Assembly: GCA_013368325.1 (NCBI GenBank) | Contig: JAACJK010000226.1 | Location: forward strand, 372,001 to 436,000 | Direction of reading: 5' to 3' | Source: Ephemerocybe angulata | Taxonomy: Eukaryota > Basidiomycota > Agaricomycetes > Agaricales > Psathyrellaceae | DNA: 64,000 bases | Part shown: positions 1 through 10,199 of the stretch, piece after piece | Position numbering within the stretch: position 1 is the first letter of the stretch | How the letters are laid out: every line of letters starts with the position of its first letter | The notes under the pieces: generated by a model | Told to the model about the DNA's origin: nothing | Seen by the model: only the letters and a program-made list of their open reading frames with translations | Databases searched by the model: none | Made by a program: the position numbers and the translations under genes

Positions 1-47
1 GCTCTAAGTTGTAGACTCAGCCTCCACTTCCACTCCCGGGCGAAGAT

Positions 48-1580
48 ATGGAATCCAGGGAAACTGCCATTGAGGAGACAGACCAAATCGATGTGGATGG
101 CAGAGCATCCCTCCCAGAACCCTCCACAGTCGAAGCTCGCGATGGCTCTTTGGCGCGTCCCTTCGAATCGATGCCAAACGAGATAGTTGGAAGCATACTC
201 GAGGAGGCCCACAATCAGTACTACAGATCACTCCCTCCTCGGGCCAGCTGGTCACCGTCTTCAAGTTCCTACCGAATCGAAGATGTATCCTCTCAGGTTT
301 GCAGCCTATGGAGGGGTTTGGCGCAACACCTCCCAATGCTTTGGTCCAAGTTCTACCTCTCCAGGACCAACACGGGATCCATACCGAAAGGCGAATACGA
401 CAGGCTCAATCTCTATCTTATGAGGTCGGTGGACGAGGACCTCGACATCGTATTCGACAGCAGCGGCCTGAACGAAAAGGAACCCGTGTTGATGGTAATG
501 CTGGACCTCATCCCTCCTCATCTTCGGCGGCTGCGGCGCTTTGTACTCCACTCGGATGAGACAAACTTCGTACTTCCGTTCTACAAGTCCTTAACTGGTG
601 TTTCAGCGCCGAGGCTGGAACACTTCGACGTGAGCACCGGGAAAGACCCCAACATCATAGGGGGGTTCCACCGCCTCCCCCGAGGCTGGGACCCCAGGAT
701 CCTCACGGAGGGACCTCTGTCCATCAAGTATCTCAGGCTCGACTCGAGCAGCGGGGCGGAGTTCCGGCCTCCGTTGGACCATCTTGTCCATTTCTCCCTA
801 CACCGCACCGTCGCGTGCCGCGAGATCTTTCTGTCGTGGGTGTGTTTGGAGCAGGTGTTTTCCCTGCCTTTCATCGAAACAATATCGCTATGGGGACCTG
901 TTGCCGACCGATTGTTTCCAAGCCCTCCTCTGCGCTGTATCGAGGCTAAGCGATTGAAGCATTTGCGCATCGGGGATTGCATGGAGCTGCCACTCTTCTC
1001 CTACCTCTTCAACTGCGTCTCAGCCCCCCTCCTCGAATCGATAACCCTGGCAGCCACTCCGGATTTTGCGTATAATGTGCTTGCGCCTCCCTCCCCAGAT
1101 TCGGAGTCTCATTTCCTCTCCTTGAAGTCGCTATACCTCGTTGACGTCGTGGTGGAGGATCGCGACAACTGGGATGTGTACTTTCGGCACCTCGCTTTGA
1201 AGACCGCGTCGATTACACACCTCTCAATCTCGTCCACATCAACTACGCCACGAGATAGGCGCATGGATATCGTGCATTTCTTGGAATCAAGCTTCGCGGA
1301 GGCCCCTTGGCCTAATGTCGAGCGGGCAGACTTCAACCTGACGAAGGCGGTAGATTACCCGACGAGTGAGGAGTTGGCGTGGTCCAGTTCGAGAGGTTGG
1401 GGCAAGCTTTCATGTGTCCGCTTCCCCAGTCATTCCTTACCTACTAATACGCCCAGTGGTCTGGCTATAGAACCGCTGACTCAGGTACTACCTGATTGGC
1501 CTCCCAACTACGATTTCCCCTCTCCCGTCCTTACGAACGAATTCTGCGTCCCAGTCGTTCCTGCGTCCTCCTCACCCTGA
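48..1580 (+). CDS. F-box/LRR-like protein, copy 1 of duplicated block
   Basis: Single-exon 510-residue protein. An F-box-like segment starts near residue 42 (MPNEIVGSIL) and continues through VCSLWRGL and LWSKFYLS, the usual pattern of basidiomycete F-box-like proteins. About 400 residues of irregular leucine-rich sequence follow, with SAPRLEH, LSIKYLRL and SAPLLESITL strands. In this family the F-box binds Skp1 of an SCF ubiquitin ligase and the rest selects the substrate; the substrate is unknown. The start is supported by the paralog at 21082-22617, which keeps the same ATG and frame throughout. The two differ mainly by scattered substitutions and one variable stretch around residues 200-215 (GGFHRLPRGW here, EEGFDSEPHW there). 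The gene converges on the P450 relic downstream. Confidence 0.8.
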   Translation: MESRETAIEETDQIDVDGRASLPEPSTVEARDGSLARPFESMPNEIVGSILEEAHNQYYRSLPPRASWSPSSSSYRIEDVSSQVCSLWRGLAQHLPMLWSKFYLSRTNTGSIPKGEYDRLNLYLMRSVDEDLDIVFDSSGLNEKEPVLMVMLDLIPPHLRRLRRFVLHSDETNFVLPFYKSLTGVSAPRLEHFDVSTGKDPNIIGGFHRLPRGWDPRILTEGPLSIKYLRLDSSSGAEFRPPLDHLVHFSLHRTVACREIFLSWVCLEQVFSLPFIETISLWGPVADRLFPSPPLRCIEAKRLKHLRIGDCMELPLFSYLFNCVSAPLLESITLAATPDFAYNVLAPPSPDSESHFLSLKSLYLVDVVVEDRDNWDVYFRHLALKTASITHLSISSTSTTPRDRRMDIVHFLESSFAEAPWPNVERADFNLTKAVDYPTSEELAWSSSRGWGKLSCVRFPSHSLPTNTPSGLAIEPLTQVLPDWPPNYDFPSPVLTNEFCVPVVPASSSP

Positions 1581-1670
1581 AACTAGGCCCTTAAACAGCA
1601 GTAGATTAAAAGGAGATAACCATTAAGCACCTTTTGTATTCGTAGCATTGCATAAACTGGCTATTCCTCT

Positions 1671-3098
1671 CGTGGTGGGAAGTGTTTCACCCCTTCAATA
1701 TTGACCACCTTAAAACTCGTATCGCATTGTCATAGCGGGGGGTCAAGAGAGCTTTCCACTTCAATTCGCGGGACCTAGAATCCCGAGGAAATAAGCGTGC
1801 CGAACCAATACCTGGCAGAGAGAAAAATGGAGATCTTACGAGCCGTCCACCAGCACAAGATTCGCCTTCCTGAAAAGGTTGCCAAGGATAAGATAAAGCT
1901 CAGCCCATGCGAGGCTTCGTTCGCAAAGGAAGATATCAGCGCAACGATGACTTAAGGAGGCGCATCCACGACTCACTTTATACCAAGGCACGACCTCTGG
2001 CCTTTCGAAAAGGCGACGATATGCCCCGCTAAATCGCTCGAGTCCTTTCCGAGCCAGCGTTCAGGTTTGAAAACGCGTGGTTCGGGAAAGACGTCCGGGT
2101 TGTAGTGGACTATGGTTTGGCTCATTGAGATAACGGTCTGAGAGGCATTGATGCGTTGGTTAGGCATGAATGACGCGAGAGATGGCTCCACGTACGTTCT
2201 TGGGGACCTGGACACCGTTGATCTCGCAGTCGTCGACCGCGATCCGGGGCAAAGGAGTCACGAGCCCATGCGACAGGCGCAGCCCTTCATAAATAACCCC
2301 AGTCTACAATACCCGTCGATTGGACGTTAGCCACCACCCTACACCGGTCATTCTGAAACATAGTCGTGCACTCACTAGGTACGGCAACTTTTCCAACCTC
2401 TCCAACGGCATATCCGCCTCACTATCAGGCCACACCCCTTCCAACTCCTCCTTCAACCTTCGCCTGATATCTTCGTTCGCAAGTACATGAAAAGCCGCCA
2501 TCGCACAGGCGTTTCCAACCGTCTCTGTCCCGGCGCCCACCAAAATGGCAGCCTCCTCCTGCAACGCCGTCTTCCCCAGTGGCACCGCGCCCGACTCGGG
2601 GTTTAGCAAATGGTGATATATAATCTCGTGCTCCGTCTGCTCCAGCACGCTCGGGTCCTCGAGGATTTCGGTGACTTGGCGGTCCAGCGTCCCGCGGAAC
2701 GTGGGCAATGCGAGCATGGTGGGGGAGAGGACGCCCACGAGCCAGGACGGTAGCGCGAGGAAGGCGTGTAAGAGGAAGGGGAAGTACCGTACTATGCAGC
2801 AGGTGTAGTTGACTTGCTGGATCGCAATGGTTAGGGGGTACTCGAAGGCGGGGTAGGAGAAGGCATTGGAGGTTTGGGAAAAACAGTAGGTTGTGACGAC
2901 TTCCATTGCGACGCACATGAAGCCTGCATGGAGGCTTACTTCGGACTTCTGAGCGAGGGACTCGAGAATTGGTCGACCTGGTACACATAAATGTCGAATG
3001 GGAACGCTCTAGGGAATGAGAAGTTGAGAAAGCTTACCGCTCTCTGCGTCACTTTCTCTAGCTTCAGAACCTGTTTCCTTGAAAAGAAGGAGCGCATC
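1671..3098 (-). pseudogene. Cytochrome P450, 5'-truncated and frameshifted copy
   Basis: C-terminal two thirds of a P450, matching the complete gene at 22672-24649. Recognisable parts are the I-helix motif AGTET, the PERW region and the heme loop FSKGQRSCLG, carried on the same exons as the intact copy. Three defects are visible. The N-terminal exons are missing beyond about 3098, where the sequence changes to Ty3/gypsy-like DNA. One base is lost near 2965 relative to the intact copy. A two-base length change near 1713 shifts the final exon and gives an early stop. It is unlikely to encode a working enzyme. Confidence 0.85.
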
Positions 3099-3116
3099 AC
3101 ACGCGTCGACGTAGTA

Positions 3117-3880
3117 GCGGTTCACCTACTCGGATAATAGTTCCGCGAGTGAGCTCCAGCGTGTTCGCTGAATCGCCCCGGGTGCCCTGCCGGAATCGAG
3201 TCGTGATACAGCCGAAGAACCCACCGCTCGGTCTCCTCACCGTTCGGAACATACACCAGCCCTCGAAACCGCACCAACCCATCGTCCGTCCACCTTATAA
3301 ATTCCTTGAGGCGCGACCGAACCTCAAGCGCCGACGCCGACGAGTCCAAACTCCACATCGACTCCGCATCCGACTTGGGGTCCTGGCGCACGACCTCCCG
3401 GAAGCGAGCCAAAATGTCCCACGAACCACCTGCCCAACCGCTCCCACCACCACCGACGCCGCACGCACCCGAGGAGGGAGGTCCACTGTGCGTTTAGCCT
3501 GGGCCACTCGTGCAGGGGCGAGAATCTGCTGAGCGGTGTTGTCACGAGCCGCCGGCGGAACTTCATGATCAGAACGCCACGGTGAAAGGCCGTCAGAGCC
3601 CGCACAGGCGGACGTGAAGAACTCCAGGTTGCGATGGTCAGCGAAGATGTCCACCCGTTGTGGGTTGCCCTCCAGCCTGAGGTACGGACGTCACGCCTCC
3701 AGCGCCCGAACAATCGCAAGTTGAAGAAGCTCCTCGTCTTGCACGTCGTAGTTCCATGCCGCAGGCCGTAGTAGCGACTTTGAAAAGTATGCCACCAGTC
3801 TCCAGTCCCCTTCCTCATCCTGCTGTGAGAGAGTAGCGAGTCCGACGCATCAGTCTCCACGCGGAAGGGCACCCGCCTCC
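3117..3880 (-). mobile_element. Ty3/gypsy retrotransposon pol relic (RNase H to integrase)
   Basis: Read on the minus strand and allowing frameshifts, the order is: ETDASD and then VAYFSKSLL with NYDVQDEELL (RNase H-like part of gypsy pol), IFADHRNLEFF (RNase H connection), and LYHDSIPAGHPGR with HAGAHSRNYYP (integrase H2C2 zinc-binding region). This is the order in Ty3/gypsy elements. The fragment has several frame changes and stops and lacks protease, most of the reverse transcriptase, the integrase core and any visible LTR. It abuts the truncated P450 exactly, so it lies at the duplication breakpoint. Confidence 0.8.
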
Positions 3881-3937
3881 GAGTCCATCTCTGGCATAAG
3901 TGACAAGCACCGGGTTCGGTTCGTCCAACCTCTGACC

Positions 3938-4448
3938 TTATGCTCCCACTTCTCTGCCCGCGGTTCCTACCTGGTTCGAAAATCCAAAAGGTCGGTTATC
4001 CAACGGAAGCTCTCCATCACGCTGTATGTAAGAACAGTACTCACCAGGGATGCAGGATGACTGAGACAGCGATGGCTCTAGTATGTCCGTCGGTCCACGC
4101 CTTTCAGGTGGGTGGAACTCGTTATGGAGTGCCCGGCTGGCCCTTGTACTGAATGTAAAGGAGGATTCAGTAGGTGAACGCATTCGTATTGTTCTTCCAG
4201 CTCATGTGGAGAACGATACTGGCGTGATAGTCTGTGCGCCTGGGCTTGGACGATAGAGGAAATGAGGATCGGGAATGCGAGAACGAGGATTGTGGGTGCC
4301 TGCATCTCGGCCTCCAGCTCGCCCTGCGTGACTTTGCCGTCGGCAAGTGCCCAGAAAGCGGGGATGAATTCTGGGTATAGATCGCCACACGAACGCCGAT
4401 GCCAGCGATGTCCGGATTTCCTGGAGTTGTCCAATTGCCAGTCGACAT
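3938..4448 (-). pseudogene. Relic of an agaricomycete polytopic membrane protein
   Basis: Three frames together give an ordered protein remnant: NPDIAGIGVRVAIYTQN, then FIPAFWALADGKVTQGELE, then TILVLAFPILISSIVQAQ, then DYHASIVLHMSWKNNTNAF. That set of motifs is familiar from a family of uncharacterised agaricomycete membrane proteins with several transmembrane helices. The frame changes between motifs, so the reading frame is broken at least three times. No function is known for the family. Confidence 0.6.
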
Positions 4449-4913
4449 GGCGGACGAGCGAATTGCGAAAAGAGAACTGGGGTCAAGGAAGGAATGGATG
4501 AGCGGAAGCGAGTGAGCGTCTCTGTGATAAGTATACCAGCGGGCATGAGGCGGAGCGCCCCGTTGGGCCCCAGACGCCAGACCGAAATGAATGAACTCGA
4601 AAGTTCGGTGCGGGACGTGTCAAATTGGGCCGCGAGGTATGTGACTGTATCCAGACGCACAGACGTATACGCCAGGATTCGACCACTATTAGTACGTCTC
4701 TGCTAAACAAAGGGTTTAAAATTATAGGTACACTGGGAAGTATACTGCTGAGCAGAGCAACTCACTTATATGGCTCCTCCCTCTGACCGACCACCATTCG
4801 GCTCAGCGTCCGCAGTCCTGATAAGTCGTCTGTTCTTGAACTTCGGCTCACCTTCCAAGTCTGGAGATGTGCTGAACGAAACACAGGATTAAAAAGTGTA
4901 TCATCGAGATATA
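4449..4913. other. Intergenic, no gene supported
   Basis: Short overlapping ORFs occur on both strands, but none has recognisable motifs or a partner elsewhere in the window. The stretch sits between the membrane-protein relic and the 3' end of uS7m. Confidence 0.5.
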
Positions 4914-5675
4914 TTATAGTCGGAGAACCAGACGCAAGTACTTTTCCAATACATCTACCGCGTCTTGAGCGAACCTCTGCAAGCTCAAGTCAGTTACCCT
5001 CCTCCAAGAAACATTCCACAACACGTACCTCGCAACCATAGCCGACCTGTGCATCTGCAGCTTCTTCTCCAGCGCCCCACTCTCCCCCTTCACAACCGCC
5101 ACAATCTCCTTCGCCAACCTCTCCTGCAACGCCGTCCCGGGCTTATTATTGCTCGCCTCCAACAGCCACCTTATCCCCTGCCCCGTCCTCTGCCGCTCGC
5201 TCAGCGACACGGGCGTCACGACCACCCGTGCCCCCATCTTCATAGTCGACACCCGCACCGCCGGCGACACCTTGAATATCGCCTCGCGCACGATGGGCAT
5301 TGGGGGCGAGCGCGTGAGGGTGTGGATGTGCAGGAGCATCTCGGAGACGATCTTTGAAGCGCGCGAGTACTGGCCGTGCTTCATGATGAGGTTCGTCATG
5401 TAGTGCAGGAGCGGGTCGCGGTCCGGGGGCACTTCGAAGACGGCGTGGCTGCTTTTCGCTGCGAGGGCTTCGGTGGTGATTCCGCCGTCGACTCTAGCGG
5501 TTGTGGGCGTTGAGGGCGACGACGACTGCCCAGTGGGCGGGGGCGCCGCGAAGACGTTGAGGGCGTCGTTGTGCTCTTTGTCGCTGAATAGTCTCCGAGA
5601 GGGCGTCGTGGACAGCGTTCTCCGGGTGCATTGGGACGCGACGCGGCGCGCTGCTGGACGCCAGAGGGAGAGCAT
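4914..5675 (-). CDS. Mitochondrial ribosomal protein uS7m
   Basis: Small-subunit mitoribosomal protein of the bacterial S7 family, which nucleates assembly of the small-subunit head. Diagnostic blocks are DPLLHYMTNLIMKHGQYSRA, then IFKVSPAVRVSTMKMGARVV and LSERQRTGQGIRWLLEA. The N-terminus MLSLWRPAARRVASQCTRR is a typical basic mitochondrial presequence. An in-frame ATG also exists at 5765, but the duplicated piece at 9.8-10.1 kb lacks it and keeps the 5675 ATG, so the downstream start is preferred. A likely 3' intron starts with GT at 5028. The acceptor could be at 4977 or 4975, and the open frame reads through it, so the last residues are uncertain. The stop is at 4914-4916. Confidence 0.85.
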   Translation of the reverse strand: MLSLWRPAARRVASQCTRRTLSTTPSRRLFSDKEHNDALNVFAAPPPTGQSSSPSTPTTARVDGGITTEALAAKSSHAVFEVPPDRDPLLHYMTNLIMKHGQYSRASKIVSEMLLHIHTLTRSPPMPIVREAIFKVSPAVRVSTMKMGARVVVTPVSLSERQRTGQGIRWLLEASNNKPGTALQERLAKEIVAVVKGESGALEKKLQMHRSAMVARYVLWNVSWRRVTDLSLQRFAQDAVDVLEKYLRLVLRL

Positions 5676-5765
5676 CGTGGTTGAGTAGGAGCCAGACAGA
5701 TGCCGAACGGGTGCCAACAAAGAATTGTGCCTTGTTTGGTTCAACCTCCCGAAATAAGCACGCAT

Positions 5766-6168
5766 TATCTAATCTTATCTAGCCGAAGGACGTTGCTTCA
5801 CCATCGCCTCTCGCCTTCTCTCGCTACAACATAGCAAATCGCGCCAGTGTGAGGCTCCTGACGCAAACAGGTAAGAATCTCAGTTAAGTATATCAGGTAG
5901 AAGACCGTAACCTCGGGGACGGCTGAGAGCGGGCTCATCAACGATGCAATACTACTATAATACCACTTCGCATTTCAGACACCCTGACAGGTTGGGAGAA
6001 AATGCATAGTCTTTCCCCATGTAACCTCCAGCTTCTTCTTTCCAGACTTTCCACTCTCTGGGACTACGTTTGGCATGGGTGGTGCAGGACCATGTCCCTG
6101 ACAAACCCGTAATGTACACTAGTAGTCAGTAAAAGCGCCAAACAACAGAAGTAACCCCTCTTCATCAT
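5766..6168. other. Intergenic, part of the uS7m/membrane-protein duplication
   Basis: Carries a GATA-rich stretch (ttatctaatcttatctagcc) and the string catcaacgatgcaata, both repeated at about 10168-10240. It is therefore part of the segmental copy, not unique sequence. No gene is seen in it. Confidence 0.6.
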
Positions 6169-7372
6169 TCATGTCGGATTTAGCGCTCGGCAACGGACAG
6201 GAGACCCATACTCCTTATGCTCACGCGCTCTTGAAGCCGACTGTTTTTCACCGTCCTCAAAGGCACCGCTCTCAGCGTCCGTTTCAGCCATGGGCTTGAT
6301 TGAATGAGCATGTACAGCCTCGCAGCGATTTGCTTCAAAGAACGAAAAGATGGTCAGTTGCTCATCCATTCATCGCAGGATTGAAGCTCTTCAGTCACCC
6401 ACCTTCGTCACCTCCTCTCCGCTTTACGATACGTGCAGCCAGCACAATGGACAGACCCCACGCCGAGGAAGACATGCTCAGAGTCGCAACCAAGACAGCA
6501 ACGATAAGCGAACCAGGGCTCTTCAATCTCGAAAAGCGACAAATGAACTCAGTCTGCAGCACGGCAGGGCCCTAAACCTGCAACGGCGCGTATCTCACCC
6601 CACAGGATAGTGGTATAGCTTGAGACTTCCCAGCGTAGAGCTGCGACGGCGCCGTGACGCTTGCCTGAAAGCCGGATGGGTATTGTGACTTCCGATCACT
6701 GGTACGGTGTCCGTCATGCTGAGGTTCGTAAGAAAGTTGTTAGGCGCCGTGTTCCCCAAGTCGACCCGCCCTGCCGCTCTGGCGAGTTGGAGGAAGTTCA
6801 GTGTGGGCGCAAGGAGCGATTCGTCCAGATGGAAGGTGACGCCGGTTCCAAGGACGTCTTTCTCGGCGAGGCTTCGGTTGTTCGACACTGCGTTGACGTC
6901 CGTTATGTTGACGAACGGCGGTTGGGTGAGTCGTTGGTTGTCGCAAAGAGGGGTATTGGCGTAGGATGGGGGGCATGGCTCGAATTCTGCGACCAGCGAG
7001 TAGCCTACGATATGAGGCCCGTGTCGTTCGACGCGAGCTAGGCAGTGTAGAACTGGTTTCCGATGTCGATACTCGCCAGCGCTAGCCTTGAGATTTGATT
7101 CAACGGCTTCAGAAATGATGTAGATGAGGCTGTTCAGCAACGCGGTCGGACTCACAAGTTACCCAGCGTATACATGATGGAACCCTGCTCAAATGTCTTC
7201 GCCAACTTCTGGAAATTCGTCTGCTTCGCAGCAAGTGCCGAGACCCCGAACTTTTCGCCACTCCAGACAGCTCGACCAGATCAGAGTCTTTTTTTGACTC
7301 TTTGCGTTGAGCGGTGACTTGCACATCATCAGGATCTCCCCCTTCGCTGCTTAAATCTTCCAAGTTTACCAT
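6169..7372 (-). pseudogene. Membrane protein copy A, 5'-truncated and frameshifted
   Basis: Matches the 3' two thirds of the intact gene at 11601-13211. Shared stretches are SYSLVAEFEPCPPSYANTP, LCDNQRLTQPP, FLQLARAAGRVDLGN and the C-terminal exon KPMAETDAESGAFEDGEK. The first exon and most of the extracellular exon are absent upstream of about 7372. The part corresponding to DLVELAGVAKFGVSAL is frameshifted (SGVAKSSGSR). Lost start and broken frame make it a pseudogene. Confidence 0.8.
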
Positions 7373-8181
7373 ATAAGCAGTTTGCTACATGCAAAGTTTA
7401 AGGTTCGCCGATGCGCGAGGCTCAGGGCACGCACACAGTGCACATTGTCAAGCAAGGACTTGACTTGGTGTGTATGAGTTCTTTGAGGAACTCTGAGCAG
7501 CTCGGATCGATCAAAGCACGGGCGCTTGATCAGAACTTACGAAGGATTTCCGCATTGACCGACGAGCGATGATCTATCGAACAACATCCATAGATCATCA
7601 CTTGATACGCGATGTCTACCAGCACTCGCGATCATGATGGCGAGCGTACGCGAAACGGTTCTACGCATAATTTGACTCCCCGTCAGCTCCCGTCAGACCA
7701 ATATCCTTACTATGACCCTAGAGATCTTCATGTTAGACCCTGAGCCAACCCTGAGTACGATATCGCTTCATGATCCTCGAGGCTTAAAGGGTATCGACCT
7801 AGACTTGCAACGGGTATTCTGTGGAGCTTTCTGTGGTGATGTTCTTCGAGTTCCCAACCTGGCTTTATGGCTACCCCAGGCTGAATCTCCTCGTGGATGA
7901 TATAGGTTAAGAATATCTGGGCGCAGTTCCGGTAGGCTGTGTGCAGGAGCTTCGTCATGACAGACGTCCATCTTCCGGAACTGTAGAATAGTGCAAGCTT
8001 GCTGCCTTTTGTGCAAATGCATCCGCATTTTGAGCGCTCATGACTGATGTTCGGAATTAACTCTATTGCATACTATGGGCGCCGGACATGCGGCGAAGAT
8101 TGGGTGACGTTCCATGGGATTGGAAGTACGGGATGAGCTGATGGAACAGAAGCAAACAATCTCTTCTGCTCTATACAAGCT
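7373..8181. other. Intergenic, no gene supported
   Basis: No conserved coding frame. It contains one copy of the GGGCGCTT octamer (7520-7527) described under findings. Its right end is the promoter region of the secreted Lys/Ala-rich gene. Confidence 0.5.
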
Positions 8182-8440
8182 CTATATAAGCCCAATGCCT
8201 TCCCTTCCTGTTCCTCAGATTGCCCGGCGCATCCCTCACTACATCCACACGGTAAGCTCTCTCTCCCAACCCACTGTCTCCCTGGCGCCTAACACCTCTT
8301 CCTCGTCATGCTAGACTTAGGCTGGTCCTACTTCCGCTCAACTAAATAAATCAATTTCTATTGAAAACCTTTCTACACTCGTACGTTCTCTGCCAGCTCC
8401 CCAACCTCCACCGATGCTGACCATGGTGTCGATGATACAG
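8182..8440 (+). promoter_or_regulatory. TATA box and 5'-UTR intron of the Lys/Ala-rich gene
   Basis: A TATA box (ctatataag) lies at 8182-8190. A likely leader intron runs from GTAAGC at 8252 to acag at 8440, with a ctgac branch site near 8417. The first coding ATG follows at 8474. A strong TATA box plus a leader intron suggests a well-expressed gene. This is read from consensus only. Confidence 0.55.
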
Positions 8441-8473
8441 CCTTTACCCCCACTACCCATTCTTTAAATCATC

Positions 8474-9688
8474 ATGCGTGTCTCCACCAGCTTTGTTTTG
8501 ACTGCTATGCTCGCCCTCAAGGGAACCGGCGTCTTCGCTCTCCCCATGAGCGTCGCCTCCGATGAGACCTCCCTCGTCGAGCGCGAGGTGGAGGTCGAGT
8601 CCCGCAGTGAGGTGCCTCTCGACTTGGAGGCCATCGATGCCCGCGACTTCGAGGAGTCGATCGAGGCCGAGGTCCGTGCCTACGGTGACGAGCTCGACCG
8701 CCCGTACAGGGCTTCCGGCCGCAGGCACCACAGGCCTAGCGCACTCTCCCTCGATGCGCCTCGCAGGCACCGTTCGTCATCCCGCCTCCGTGAGGATGGC
8801 TCGACTACCCCCGTTACTCCTGCCACTCCCGCGACGCCGGCCACCCCTGCCACCCCTGTTACGCCTGTTACGCCTGCTACCCCCGCGACCCCTGCTACGC
8901 CTGCCACCCCGGCCACTCCTGCCACTCCCTCCACCCCTGTTACTCCCAAGACGCCTACCACCCCCTTGTCTGCTGCTGCCAAGAAGGTTGCTGCCAAGAA
9001 GGCTCTGAAGAAGGACCACAGGAAGGCAGTCATCGCCAAGAAGGCGGCTGCCCACAAGAAGGCCGTCGAGCACAAGAAGGCCGTACACAAGAAGGTCGTC
9101 CAGCACAAGAAGGCCGTGCGCGCCAAGAAGATTGACGCGCACAAGAAGAAGGTCGCTGACCACAAGAAGAAGGTGGCCGACAAGAAGACCGCCGCGAACA
9201 AGAAGAAGGCCGACGCTGCAAAGGCGAAGGCAAAGAAGCTCTCGTCCGCCCTCAAGAAGGCTGTTGTCCCTACTAAGAAGACGAAGACTACCGTCGCCGC
9301 AAAGAAGGCTGTCCCCGCCAAAAAGCCCATCGTCGCCGCAAAGAAGGCCGTCCCCGCCAAAAAGCCCGTCGTCGCGGCCAAGAAGGCGACTGCCGCGACG
9401 ACCGAGAAGGTGGTCGACCCTCTGACCGGAAAGACTGCGTTGGCGAGGCCCTCCCGCCACCACCGCTCTCCTCGTCTCTCTGGCTACCGCGCTGAGCGTC
9501 CCTACGGCGCTCCCCGGAGGCACCGTTCCAGCCGCCTGGACGGCGAGTACCGTGGCTCCTCGAGGCTCGACATTGACAGCGTCGACCGTGAATCCTACCG
9601 TCGCCCCTCTTACCGTGGCGCTGGCTACGGATCCCGCCGCGCCTCCCGCCACCGTCTTGCTGAGACCGTCGCTGAGCCCTTGGTCTAA
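8474..9688 (+). CDS. Secreted Lys/Ala-rich, histone H1-tail-like protein
   Basis: 404 residues in one exon. Residues 1-23 form a clear signal peptide (hydrophobic FVLTAMLALKGTGVFA). An acidic stretch rich in E, D and V (to about 75) follows. Next comes a tandem T-P-A/T-P-V repeat of about 50 residues (near 113-163), and then about 150 residues of Lys/Ala/His repeats (KKAVHKK, DHKKKVAD, and two copies of AAKKAVPAKKP). The last part, about 80 residues, is rich in R, H, S and Y (RRHRSSRL twice). The Lys/Ala part looks like a histone H1 tail, but there is no globular H1 domain and the protein should enter the secretory pathway. I do not recognise a named family. Possible roles, all inference, are a wall- or DNA-binding polycation or an antimicrobial precursor. 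Codon use (Lys almost always aag) suggests strong expression. Confidence 0.75.
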   Translation: MRVSTSFVLTAMLALKGTGVFALPMSVASDETSLVEREVEVESRSEVPLDLEAIDARDFEESIEAEVRAYGDELDRPYRASGRRHHRPSALSLDAPRRHRSSSRLREDGSTTPVTPATPATPATPATPVTPVTPATPATPATPATPATPATPSTPVTPKTPTTPLSAAAKKVAAKKALKKDHRKAVIAKKAAAHKKAVEHKKAVHKKVVQHKKAVRAKKIDAHKKKVADHKKKVADKKTAANKKKADAAKAKAKKLSSALKKAVVPTKKTKTTVAAKKAVPAKKPIVAAKKAVPAKKPVVAAKKATAATTEKVVDPLTGKTALARPSRHHRSPRLSGYRAERPYGAPRRHRSSRLDGEYRGSSRLDIDSVDRESYRRPSYRGAGYGSRRASRHRLAETVAEPLV

Positions 9689-9823
9689 GCCTTCATCGAT
9701 ATAGTAGTTCGAGCTTTGTCATGATGTTATGTGTACTCTAGTAGTTGAGGAATAGTAGAGCCCTTGGATGTCTACAACGCAGGGAACTTCCCTAAGCCCT
9801 CGAAGAAACGCACCGCGGTAAGA

Positions 9824-10130
9824 GGTTCGTCATGTAGTGCAGGAGGGGAAGACGGCGTGGCTGCTTTTCGCTGCGAGGGCTTCGGTTGTGATTCCGCCGT
9901 CGACTCTAGCGGTTGTGGGCGTTGAGGAGGACGACTGCTCAGCGGTTGCGGGGGCGGCGAAGACGTTGAGGGCGTCGTTGTGCTCTTTGTCGCCGTGTAG
10001 GCTCCGAGAGGGCGTCGTGGACAGCGTTCTCCGGGTGCATTGGGACGCGGCGCGGCGCGCGGCTGGACACCAGAGGGAGAGCATTGTGGTTGAGTTAGAC
10101 AGACGCCCGGCGCTCCGTGCGGTGCCACAA
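9824..10130 (-). pseudogene. Duplicated 5' fragment of uS7m
   Basis: Repeats the start of the uS7m gene: MLSLWCPAARRAASQCTRR, then KEHNDALNVFAAP and GGITTEALAAKSSHAVF, after which the coding similarity stops. A short piece is deleted where the intact gene reads EVPPDRDPLLHYM. None of the ribosomal S7 core is present, so it cannot make a working protein. Its upstream DNA also matches that of the intact gene. Confidence 0.85.
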
Positions 10131-10199
10131 AGAATTGTGCCTTGTTTGGTTCAACCTCCCGAAATAAGCAAAGCGTTATCTAATCTTATCTAGCCGAGG

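Larger units (their letters stand above)
1..3098. repeat. Segmental duplication, left copy (F-box + P450)
   Basis: This block is repeated in direct orientation at about 21039-24098. Similarity covers the F-box leader and gene, the convergent P450 and the noncoding spacers. It runs off the left edge of the window, so the true left boundary is not visible. The right boundary is sharp: both copies share cttgaaaagaaggagcgca, then diverge at about 3098 and 24098. The left copy continues into a retroelement relic, while the right copy continues into the 5' half of the P450. Confidence 0.9.

Noticed and set aside
5676..5765. Upstream ATG of uS7m at 5765
   Set aside because: It adds a weak sequence before a good mitochondrial presequence, and the duplicated fragment lacks this ATG.
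8680..9652. Minus-strand ORFs of 233 and 291 codons
   Set aside because: Shadows of the Lys/Ala-rich gene: repeats of aag and act codons give Leu/Phe/Ala- and Gly-rich frames on the other strand.
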